Origin: Pontiellaceae bacterium B12227
GTDB taxonomy: Bacteria > Verrucomicrobiota > Kiritimatiellia > Kiritimatiellales > Pontiellaceae
Length of the DNA stretch: 57,656 nucleotides
Reading direction: 5' to 3'
Assembly (NCBI GenBank): GCA_029432775.1
Contig: JAROAZ010000035.1
Location: 1-57,656 of the forward strand
This document shows, one piece after another, positions 8,396 through 15,105 of the stretch. Made by a program: the position numbers and the translations under genes. The notes under the pieces are model-generated. The model was not told the origin of the DNA and ran no database searches. It saw nothing but the letters and a program-made list of their open reading frames with translations. Each line of letters begins with the position of its first letter. Within the stretch, counting starts at the first letter, position 1.

Positions 8396-11337
8396 TCCTT
8401 ATTTTTAAAGAGCCATTTCTGCAGGCCGGTGATGAGGGCGGACAGAATAAACAGGGTGGCGATCCACGACACCGCCATGATGGTGGCCAGGAAGAAGCCG
8501 ACGGTCTTATAGGGCACGAGCGGCGCGAACAGCAGCGGCGTGAAGCCGATGGAAATGATGATCGCGTTGCGGCTGATGGCCATGGCCGGTTCCTGGAACA
8601 TATGCCAGATTGCATCCTTCCAACTTCCATGCTCTTTCGCCAGTTCGCGGGAGCGTTCCAGGAAGTGAATGGCAAAGTCAACACTGAGTCCGAGCGTCAG
8701 GGACGAGAGTACCGCAACGGGCATATCGTAATCCTTGCCGATCCAGCCGATCAGACCATAGATAAAGGTAATGGTCACGGTCAGCGGAATCATGGCCAAC
8801 AGGCCGAACAGGAAGGAGCGGAACAGGACCATCATCATGATCAGTACCACGACAAAGGAACTGAGCAGCGCATTCATCATGCCGGCGACCATCTTATCCT
8901 GCCAGACGACGTTCAGGTAGGTGAGTCCCGCCCAACCTACATTCAGCTCGGTTGGCGGAGGATTTTCCGCCATCCAGTCCTCAATTTCTTCAACCACTTC
9001 AACCATGTCGGTATTGTCGCCGCTCTTCAGCTGAATCCAGATGTTCACTTCGTTGTAGTCTTTCGTGATCATGTGGAAGAGACTGTCTTTTTTCTTCATG
9101 CCTTCAAGTTGCGTGAAGACCTGCGACACCGCTGACGGGGTCGGGGGTATGCCATAGAAGGCGTCATTGCGATCTTCTGACTCAGCGGAATTATAATTCA
9201 GTTCAAAGTTGGCCTTCTTGAGGGCATCCAATGCGGAGCTGGATTTTCCAATGTTTGGAACTTCGGAAAGGAAAGCCTGCAGGCGGTCCACATAGGCGAG
9301 CATTTCCGGGCGCTTGAAAGTCGGGGCCCCGGCATCGGCACGCGCTTCGAACAGGAAATCCTCAAAGGAGAGGGCGGCATATTCATCGATGATGTCCAGC
9401 GCCTGATTTTGCAGGTCCGCACCTTCCAATGATTGGAATGCAGCCATGCGCTGCGCAAACGTCTTGCGCGAAGCTTCATCGCCCTTGCCGTTGATGGCGG
9501 CAGTCAGTTTGGCATAGGTCAGCCCTTCGGGTTCGAGATAGTTGATCTCATCGCCCAGCTCATTCCAGGCGCCTGACACCTGTTCATCAAGCCCTTTGGC
9601 CATGCCGACGAGGTCGACGAAGCAGCGTTCGATGTCCGCATTTTCCAAGGTTTGGAACTTGGTGTTGGTTTCATCGAGAAGCGCCAGGAAGGTGGCCGAA
9701 GCATCCGGCAGCGTTTCATCGAACCGTACGATGGCCGCGTTGCGCATCATCTCCACGCGCTCGGCGCAGGTGAGGGTCTGAATCAATTCCGGCTTCAGCG
9801 TGAGGTAGGCCGTATAGGTTCCGCCGAAGTGGCTGTTCATTACCCGGTCGGCCTCTCGGATCCGATGACTCTGCGTAAACCATTTAACCGGGTTGTCGTT
9901 CACTTTGATTTTGGAGATGCCGATGATGGAAACGGCCAGTACAGCCATCGTCAGTGCCAGCGTAAGCTTCCAGCGTTTGTAGGAAACCTTACCGAGCCCG
10001 CCGAGCGTTTTTCCAAGCAGTCCGTGGTGGTCGCTCTGTTCAACCGGCTTTAGCTGGTCCAGTGTTTTCTTACGAACAAATAGCATGATATAGGCCGGAA
10101 CGAAGGTCATGGTCAGCAACCAGGCCAGACCGACGCCGAAGGCCACGTGGAGTCCGAAAATCTTAACCGGAGGAATCGGGGTGGTGGCCAGCGAGGCAAA
10201 ACCGGCAATGGTGGTGAGCGTGGTATAGAGCATGGGTCTGAAAAGATGACTTACCACATGTTTGATGGTTTCCGCTTTGTTGCGGAACTTATGATACGAA
10301 TCAAAAAACTCGCTGAGGATATGTACGGAGTCGGCCACGGAGATCGGCATCAGAAAGATGGCAATCATAGAGCTCATAATATGTACGTCGTAGCCGAGCC
10401 CGATCAGTAGGCCCATGGTGGCCACCACACTGATGACCGCCACCAGCATCGGTGCGATAATCAGCGAGAAGCGGCGGAAGAAAAAGAGCAGCAGCAGGAA
10501 GATGGCAAGGCCGGCGAGCGGAGCGGACGTGGCCATCTGAACCAGCATTTCCACACCGAACGTATCCTGCGCTACGGGCTGCCCGGTAATATATATTTTA
10601 TCGGCGTCATCCCAGTCCGCCGTCAGGTTTTCAATCAGGTTCGCCACGTTGTAGGAATAGGTTTTTTCTGTGATAGGAATATAGAGCGCAATCGCTTTGC
10701 CGTCGGCGGAAACGAGCGTGTCTTTATAGAGCGGGTTGTTCATGGCATCGCGCTTGATCACGAGAGCTTCTTCCCGCGTCGTCGGGGCTTCTTCCATGAG
10801 ATACTCAATGGCGAGCTGGCCGGCATCGGCCTGCTTGATATTATCCACTACGCTCGGGCTGATGATTTCCGGCGAAATGATGGCAGAGGAGCCGTCGTCG
10901 GTGAAGAGGCGGTTCACGTCGTTGCCGAACACCTTGGCCAGTCCGCGCTCCCAGCCGCTTTCAGATTCCAGCGCCGGGGCATAGGGCTGTCCGTTGCGGA
11001 TCACCGCCGGTTTGCCCTCGGCATTCTGATGCAGGCTGATCAGCTCGCGGGTAAGATCATCAATCTTTCCGAGCGTCGCCACATTGAAGATGCCGTCTTC
11101 GTGCTGCTCGTTCACGATGCCGACGATGACGAAGTCGTAGAGGTTATAGCGCGCTTTTACCTCGTTGTGGAACACGCGGATATACTCATCTTCCGCCAGC
11201 ATGTTTTCCGGATCGTTGTCGAACGAGACTTTCGGAAACTGCGCTCCGAAAAGAACCACAACCACCAGCGAAAGAATCATGATGATCCATGGAAAGCGGA
11301 TACTGAAGGAGGTCATTTTTAAACGTTTCATTTTCAT
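8377..11337 (-). CDS. MMPL/RND-family inner-membrane transporter
   Basis: The 986-aa protein has the RND two-repeat layout. A first membrane helix near residues 10-32 is followed by a large periplasmic loop, then a helix bundle ('SAPLAGLAIFLLLLFFF', 'MLVAVISVVATMGLLIGLG', 'ISVADSVHILSEFF'). A second loop and a second bundle follow ('LPVAVLSSLTLGLSVDFAIHF'-like region, 'TLFILSALITG'). The 'VADSVHI' and 'SVDFAIHF' helices hold the acidic residues used for proton coupling in this family. It probably exports a hydrophobic molecule with the LolA-like and barrel proteins. Three palindromes fall inside it (9246, 9424, 9643), two encoding FQxLE. The start has GAGG just upstream. Confidence 0.9.
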   Translation of the reverse strand: MKMKRLKMTSFSIRFPWIIMILSLVVVVLFGAQFPKVSFDNDPENMLAEDEYIRVFHNEVKARYNLYDFVIVGIVNEQHEDGIFNVATLGKIDDLTRELISLHQNAEGKPAVIRNGQPYAPALESESGWERGLAKVFGNDVNRLFTDDGSSAIISPEIISPSVVDNIKQADAGQLAIEYLMEEAPTTREEALVIKRDAMNNPLYKDTLVSADGKAIALYIPITEKTYSYNVANLIENLTADWDDADKIYITGQPVAQDTFGVEMLVQMATSAPLAGLAIFLLLLFFFRRFSLIIAPMLVAVISVVATMGLLIGLGYDVHIMSSMIAIFLMPISVADSVHILSEFFDSYHKFRNKAETIKHVVSHLFRPMLYTTLTTIAGFASLATTPIPPVKIFGLHVAFGVGLAWLLTMTFVPAYIMLFVRKKTLDQLKPVEQSDHHGLLGKTLGGLGKVSYKRWKLTLALTMAVLAVSIIGISKIKVNDNPVKWFTQSHRIREADRVMNSHFGGTYTAYLTLKPELIQTLTCAERVEMMRNAAIVRFDETLPDASATFLALLDETNTKFQTLENADIERCFVDLVGMAKGLDEQVSGAWNELGDEINYLEPEGLTYAKLTAAINGKGDEASRKTFAQRMAAFQSLEGADLQNQALDIIDEYAALSFEDFLFEARADAGAPTFKRPEMLAYVDRLQAFLSEVPNIGKSSSALDALKKANFELNYNSAESEDRNDAFYGIPPTPSAVSQVFTQLEGMKKKDSLFHMITKDYNEVNIWIQLKSGDNTDMVEVVEEIEDWMAENPPPTELNVGWAGLTYLNVVWQDKMVAGMMNALLSSFVVVLIMMMVLFRSFLFGLLAMIPLTVTITFIYGLIGWIGKDYDMPVAVLSSLTLGLSVDFAIHFLERSRELAKEHGSWKDAIWHMFQEPAMAISRNAIIISIGFTPLLFAPLVPYKTVGFFLATIMAVSWIATLFILSALITGLQKWLFKNKETTNSH

Positions 11338-11397
11338 TCCTCTATCTGTTTATCTCAACGGATATTAAATCCTTATAAAGTTACCCGTATATAAAGT

Positions 11398-11742
11398 CTA
11401 CAAATTTCTGTCACAGCATTTGCATAGGCAGTTCAGCAGGGCAATCGGCCGGGCATCTGCAATGGAATACCAGACTTCCTTGCCGCGCCGCTCCGATTTC
11501 AGCAGTCCCGTGCGCCGCATATGGTTCAGATGCTGCGAAGCGGCCGACTGCGCAAGATCCAGATAATCCATGATCTCCCCGACCGGCAGGGTACCGGCCG
11601 TGTGCAGCAGGTCGATCACCTGCAGCCGGGCGGGGTGCGCCAGCGTCCGAAGCATGTCCGATGCCTGGGTCAGGCTTTCCGGCGTCATATTTTCCAACGC
11701 ACAATTGAGTTCTTTTGCTTTCATGAAGGTAAACATATTCAA
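11398..11742 (-). CDS. ArsR-family transcriptional regulator
   Basis: The 114-aa protein contains the ArsR winged helix: 'LRTLAHPARLQVIDLLHTAG', recognition region 'LAQSAASQHLNHMRRTGLLKSERRGKEVWY'. Its C-terminus, 'LNCLCKCCDRNL', has four closely spaced Cys that could bind metal or sense redox state; the usual ELCVCDL alpha-3 site is absent. It is 60 bp upstream of the RND gene on the same strand, so it probably regulates that operon and itself. The start could also be the internal Met at residue 7. Confidence 0.85.
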   Translation of the reverse strand: MNMFTFMKAKELNCALENMTPESLTQASDMLRTLAHPARLQVIDLLHTAGTLPVGEIMDYLDLAQSAASQHLNHMRRTGLLKSERRGKEVWYSIADARPIALLNCLCKCCDRNL

Positions 11743-11818
11743 ATATTCTAATATGTCAATAGATTAAAATATAAAATATTTCTAATGTTGTCCGCCGCTA
11801 TGATGATCGGTAAATTAT

Positions 11819-11833
11819 TTCCAATTATTGGAA
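11819..11833. repeat. Dispersed palindrome next to the ECF promoter
   Basis: TTCCAATTATTGGAA lies 10 bp before the GTGACG element of the sigma-gene promoter. A second copy is placed almost the same way before the hypA promoter (13978-13992). Confidence 0.85.
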
Positions 11834-11843
11834 GGCCCGGAAT

Positions 11844-11869
11844 GTGACGAACCTGTGCCCCGGGGTGTA
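11844..11869 (+). promoter_or_regulatory. ECF-type promoter, sigma gene (autoregulation)
   Basis: GTGACG at 11844-11849 and GGTGTA at 11864-11869 are separated by exactly 14 bp, as in four other promoters of this window. The ATG of the sigma gene starts 7 nt after the -10-like element, so transcription should begin at or next to the start codon. Confidence 0.75.
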
Positions 11870-11875
11870 TGCGAT

Positions 11876-12400
11876 ATGGAAGAACGAACAGATCAACAAC
11901 TGGTAAAGGCGAGTCTCGATGGCGATCGGGCGGCTTTTGAGGTGTTGGTTCACCGTCATCAGGATTCCGTGTTCGGGTTGGCCGTCGGCATGACCCGCAA
12001 CCGGGAGGATGCGGCAGATATGGCGCAGGATGCGTTCGTTCGGGCATACACGAAGCTGGAGCAGTACAACCCGGACTACTCCTTTAAATCGTGGTTGCTC
12101 CGAATCTGCGCGAACCAGACGAAGAATCTGTTTCGGAAGCGGACGCGGCGTCGCGAAACAGAAGAGAAGTGTTTGAAAATTCAGGAAGTAGAGGCCTCCG
12201 CCGAGGTGCCCGACTTCCAGGCACTGGAAGAGGCATTGGCCGGCTTGGCACCGAAGTTCAGTGCACCGGTGCGGTTGAAATATATGGAAGGGCTGGCCTA
12301 CGAAGAGATCAGCCGCATTCTGGGCATTGGGGTCAGTGCAGCCAAGATGCGGGTGTTACGCGGAAGAAAGCAGTTGGCGGAGATATTGAGCCATGAATAG
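11876..12400 (+). CDS. ECF-type RNA polymerase sigma factor
   Basis: The 174-aa protein has region 2 ('FEVLVHRHQDSVFGLAVGMTRN', 'DAADMAQDAFVRAYTKL', 'SFKSWLLRICANQTKN') and region 4 ('LKYMEGLAYEEISRILGI', 'AAKMRVLRGRKQLAEIL'). It has no regions 1 or 3 and no long C-terminal extension. I start it at 11876, not at the upstream in-frame ATG at 11828, because the promoter overlaps the longer frame. The next gene overlaps its stop by 8 nt and encodes a putative anti-sigma. The same promoter motif precedes four other genes here, making this the likely regulator of the hydrogenase locus. Confidence 0.9.
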   Translation: MEERTDQQLVKASLDGDRAAFEVLVHRHQDSVFGLAVGMTRNREDAADMAQDAFVRAYTKLEQYNPDYSFKSWLLRICANQTKNLFRKRTRRRETEEKCLKIQEVEASAEVPDFQALEEALAGLAPKFSAPVRLKYMEGLAYEEISRILGIGVSAAKMRVLRGRKQLAEILSHE

Positions 12401-12899
12401 CGAAGATAAAATTTTAGAGATGCTCGAAAAGCATCGGACTTCTGCTCCGAATGATTTTGCGGACGGGGTCATGGATGCGCTCCCGAATTTCCGGAAAGCC
12501 AAACGGCGCGGCTGGTGGCCGGCAAAAGGGCAGTGGATTGCTCCGGCTCTGGTCGGTGCGGCAGCCAGTCTGCTCATTCTGTTTCTCTCCGGACGTTTCC
12601 AACCTTCGGAAGTGCAGGGGCACGTCGGGTTCCACTTTGAACTGCACGCGCCCGGAGCGGATACGGTGGAGCTGCTCGGTACATTCAACAACTGGAAGAT
12701 GGGCGACATTGTTCTGAACGGCCCCGATGCCTCCGGGCACTGGACGGCTTCGGTCGAGCTGCCTGAGGGGCGGCACGAATATATCTTTCTGGTCGATGGT
12801 AAACGCTGGGTGGCCGATCCGAACGGCACCACGCACCGGCCCGATGGATTCGGCCGTGTGAACTCGGTGATCAATTACTACGAGGACGACAATGCGTAG
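12393..12899 (+). CDS. Putative membrane-anchored anti-sigma with glycogen-binding-like (CBM48/AMPK-beta) domain
   Basis: The 168-aa protein has a short cytoplasmic N-terminus ('LEKHRTSAPNDFADGVMDAL', similar in tone to anti-sigma N-termini), one membrane helix at about residues 48-66 and an outer domain of about 95 residues. That domain ('FHFELHAPGADTVELLGTFN', 'WTASVELPEGRHEYIFLVDG', 'WVADPNGT') matches the E-set glycogen-binding fold of CBM48/AMPK-beta. Overlap with the sigma gene supports an anti-sigma role. A sugar- or envelope-sensing role for the outer domain is inference. It overlaps the next gene by 8 nt. Confidence 0.75.
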   Translation: MNSEDKILEMLEKHRTSAPNDFADGVMDALPNFRKAKRRGWWPAKGQWIAPALVGAAASLLILFLSGRFQPSEVQGHVGFHFELHAPGADTVELLGTFNNWKMGDIVLNGPDASGHWTASVELPEGRHEYIFLVDGKRWVADPNGTTHRPDGFGRVNSVINYYEDDNA

Positions 12900-13584
12900 C
12901 TCATGGATGATAGCTTTACTGCTTTGCGGGATGGTGTTGGCCGAGCCGGTAAATAATCCTTCCAGAGATTGGAAAGCGCTGCGCGCCAAAAACCTGGAAA
13001 TGGGGTTGTCTGATGAGCGGGTGGAAGAGGCCATCGGGGTCTGCCGTTCCAGTGGCCTGACCGTGGTCGAGGCGGAAGATCTGTTCAGTCCGGTTTATGC
13101 GGCAAAGGCGGAGCACCTTCCGACCGACTGTATCTTTCTGAAAATCGAAGAAGGCCTCGCCAAAGGTGCTCCCTGGGAGATGGTCCACCTTGCCGCCGAT
13201 AAGCGCTTAAACTGTCTGCGCCGTGCCGATGAGTTGATCACGGCCGTACGGCAGAACCGCGGCGGCCAACATGCGCATTTGGTGTCGCACACCTGTATGG
13301 CGCTGGAGAGTGGCCTCTCGGAAGAGTCGTTGTCCGCACTGTTTTCAAAGCCCGGCGGGTTTCGCTACGGGCGCCTGATCCACGTCGTCGAGGCAGGCGA
13401 GTCGTTGAAGCTTGCCGGGCTTTCCAGTGAGCAGACGCTGCAGATTATGAACGAATGCCACGACCGTAATTTGACTGGTGCAGAAATCTTCCGGGTTGTA
13501 GACGTCCTCAAAGCGGGCCTGCGCACCGGCACCGATTTCAACATGCTGCACAGCACGCTCTGGGCTCAAACTGACTCGCTATAA
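12892..13584 (+). CDS. Secreted protein of unknown function in the sigma operon
   Basis: I do not recognise this 230-aa protein. A signal peptide (about residues 1-18, 'MIALLLCGMVLA') is followed by a mainly helical sequence with repeated units of the form 'GLSDERVEEAIGVCRSSGL', 'GLSEESLSALFSKPGG' and 'GLSSEQTLQIMNECHDRNL', which look like degenerate helical repeats. It contains several Cys. As the third gene of the sigma/anti-sigma operon it may tune the anti-sigma in the periplasm; that is inference. The start overlaps the preceding gene, suggesting translational coupling. Confidence 0.7.
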   Translation: MRSSWMIALLLCGMVLAEPVNNPSRDWKALRAKNLEMGLSDERVEEAIGVCRSSGLTVVEAEDLFSPVYAAKAEHLPTDCIFLKIEEGLAKGAPWEMVHLAADKRLNCLRRADELITAVRQNRGGQHAHLVSHTCMALESGLSEESLSALFSKPGGFRYGRLIHVVEAGESLKLAGLSSEQTLQIMNECHDRNLTGAEIFRVVDVLKAGLRTGTDFNMLHSTLWAQTDSL

Positions 13585-13600
13585 TTTTTTTGACTCCGTT

Positions 13601-13626
13601 GTGACGCAACCTCCTCTACCGGTGTA
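13601..13626 (+). promoter_or_regulatory. ECF-type promoter, small Cys-rich protein gene
   Basis: GTGACG at 13601-13606, 14 bp, GGTGTA at 13621-13626. It lies 42 bp before the ATG at 13668, leaving a leader with an AGGAG ribosome site. Confidence 0.75.
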
Positions 13627-13667
13627 AAGCCTTTAGAAACGGGGAAGAAAACCACAGGAGCATTAAT

Positions 13668-13913
13668 ATGAAAATCAAGTATATCGCAGTAATCATCGCC
13701 GCAATCGCTTTTACTACCGTCATGGCAGAAGCCAAGGGCGATGGTTGCGGCAAAGGCAAAGGGAAGCAGGAACAAAAGAAAGACTGCACGGAATGCACCG
13801 ATGCCGAGGGATGCACAAAATCCAAGGACGGGAAAAAAGCCGGCGAACAGAAACAGACCTGTAAAAAAGAGCAAAAGCAGGAAAAGAAAGGCTGTGCATC
13901 CTGCAGCGAATAA
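13668..13913 (+). CDS. Small secreted Cys/Lys-rich protein
   Basis: This 81-aa protein has a signal peptide ending 'VMAEAKG', then a very polar mature part with seven Cys, many in 'DGCG', 'DCTEC', 'EGCT' and 'GCASCSE' settings, and abundant Lys/Gln. It could bind metal or buffer redox in the periplasm, but no family is recognised. It has its own ECF-type promoter and a strong terminator, so it is a single-gene unit. A second small charged Cys-containing protein at 33070 is under a sigma-54 promoter. Confidence 0.75.
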   Translation: MKIKYIAVIIAAIAFTTVMAEAKGDGCGKGKGKQEQKKDCTECTDAEGCTKSKDGKKAGEQKQTCKKEQKQEKKGCASCSE

Positions 13914-13933
13914 AAATTTAATTTCCATTCTCT

Positions 13934-13959
13934 GGGGAAGGTACGCCTTCCCCTTTTTT
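13934..13959 (+). terminator. Rho-independent terminator
   Basis: GGGGAAGG (13934-13941), loop TACG, CCTTCCCC (13946-13953), then six T. It cleanly ends the small Cys-rich gene before the hypA promoter. Confidence 0.9.
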
Positions 13960-13977
13960 GTGTCATGCTTTCCGCTT

Positions 13978-13992
13978 TTCCAATCATTGGAA
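13978..13992. repeat. Dispersed palindrome next to the hypA promoter
   Basis: TTCCAATCATTGGAA ends 7 bp before the GTGACG element of the hypA promoter. Confidence 0.85.
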
Positions 13993-13999
13993 ACGATTT

Positions 14000-14025
14000 G
14001 TGACGCATTGGCGTAGTCCGGTGTA
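14000..14025 (+). promoter_or_regulatory. ECF-type promoter of the hypABFCDE operon
   Basis: GTGACG at 14000-14005, 14 bp, GGTGTA at 14020-14025. Only 8 nt separate it from the hypA ATG at 14034, so the transcript is leaderless or nearly so. Confidence 0.75.
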
Positions 14026-14033
14026 TTTCCTTC

Positions 14034-14366
14034 ATGCATGAATTGTCGCTTGCAACGGAAATCATAGAGTTGGCACGGCCGCACATTCCCAAGGGGGAAA
14101 TGCTGAAGGTCGTAGGGCTGATCGTCGGTCCGCTGGCCGGTGTCTGCGAGGAGTCGCTGCGATTCTGTTTTGCCGAGTTGGTCCGGCTGGAAGGATTTCC
14201 CGAAGCAATGCTTCAGATCGAATCAGCACCGGCCCGGTTCCAATGCCTGGATTGCGGGCATGAATATGAAACCGTAACCGTCGAGCAGTTCTGTCCGGCC
14301 TGCAGTTCCATGGCACGAACGATGTTGAGCGGCACCGAATTTTCAATTAACTTTATCGAGGTTTAA
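14034..14366 (+). CDS. hypA: Hydrogenase nickel-incorporation protein HypA
   Basis: The 110-aa protein begins 'MHELSLA', with His2 the known nickel ligand, and carries the zinc site as two CxxC pairs (C71/C74 and C87/C90). HypA delivers nickel with HypB to the hydrogenase large-subunit precursor in the cytoplasm. The first gene of a tight hypA-B-F-C-D-E run, it has almost no leader after its promoter; the conserved MHE start fixes the start codon. A one-off copy of the dispersed palindrome overlaps the first CxxC. Confidence 0.95.
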   Translation: MHELSLATEIIELARPHIPKGEMLKVVGLIVGPLAGVCEESLRFCFAELVRLEGFPEAMLQIESAPARFQCLDCGHEYETVTVEQFCPACSSMARTMLSGTEFSINFIEV

Positions 14367-14379
14367 TCAGGAGAAAACC

Positions 14380-15105
14380 ATGTGCGATACCTGCGGCTGT
14401 CTATCCCCGAGCGAAACCGGGCACCATCACCACCACCACGATCATAAACACACTCACGAGCACAAACAGATTGCCATCGGCGAGTCCGTAATGGCCCGCA
14501 ACGATGAATATGCTGAAAAGAACCGGGCACATTTTGCTGAAAAAAGACTGTTTGTCATTAACCTGATCAGCTCGCCGGGAAGCGGAAAAACCGCCGTGCT
14601 CGAAGTACTCGCCCGCCATTTCGGTTCCCGGATGGCGGTAATCGAAGGCGATATCCAGACCAGCCGCGATGCCGATCGCGTAACCGCCGCCGGCAGCGCC
14701 GCCCACCAGATCGAAACGCAGGGGGCCTGTCATCTGGATGCACACAGCGTCGGGCATGCGCTGGCACATCTCGATCTTGAAACGGTAAAGCTTATCATCA
14801 TTGAAAATGTTGGCAACCTGGTCTGCCCATCCACCTACGATCTTGGTGAGAACGAAAAGATGGCGATTCTTTCGCTGCCCGAAGGCGACGACAAGGTGCT
14901 GAAATATCCGGCCCTCTTTCACCGCGTGAAAACGCTGCTGATCAACAAAATGGATCTGTCGCCCTATCTGCAGTTTGATGTCGACCGAGCGGAAGCCGAA
15001 TGCCGAAGCCTCAATCCGGAAGTCCAGTCGTTCCGTGTTTCGGCTACAACCGGGGTGGGGATGGACGCGCTCTTTGCGTATTTGGAGGACCGAATCGGCG
15101 AATGA
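14380..15105 (+). CDS. hypB: Hydrogenase nickel-incorporation GTPase HypB
   Basis: The 241-aa GTPase has an N-terminal 'MCDTCGC' (CxxCGC high-affinity nickel motif), then a His-rich stretch (six His in a row plus HDHKHTHEH) that can store nickel. The P-loop 'SSPGSGKT' is near residue 64, and 'NKMD' serves guanine recognition. It hydrolyses GTP to drive nickel transfer from HypA into the large subunit. It lies 13 bp after hypA with AGGAGAAA before the ATG. Its stop overlaps the hypF start (ATGA). Confidence 0.95.
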   Translation: MCDTCGCLSPSETGHHHHHHDHKHTHEHKQIAIGESVMARNDEYAEKNRAHFAEKRLFVINLISSPGSGKTAVLEVLARHFGSRMAVIEGDIQTSRDADRVTAAGSAAHQIETQGACHLDAHSVGHALAHLDLETVKLIIIENVGNLVCPSTYDLGENEKMAILSLPEGDDKVLKYPALFHRVKTLLINKMDLSPYLQFDVDRAEAECRSLNPEVQSFRVSATTGVGMDALFAYLEDRIGE

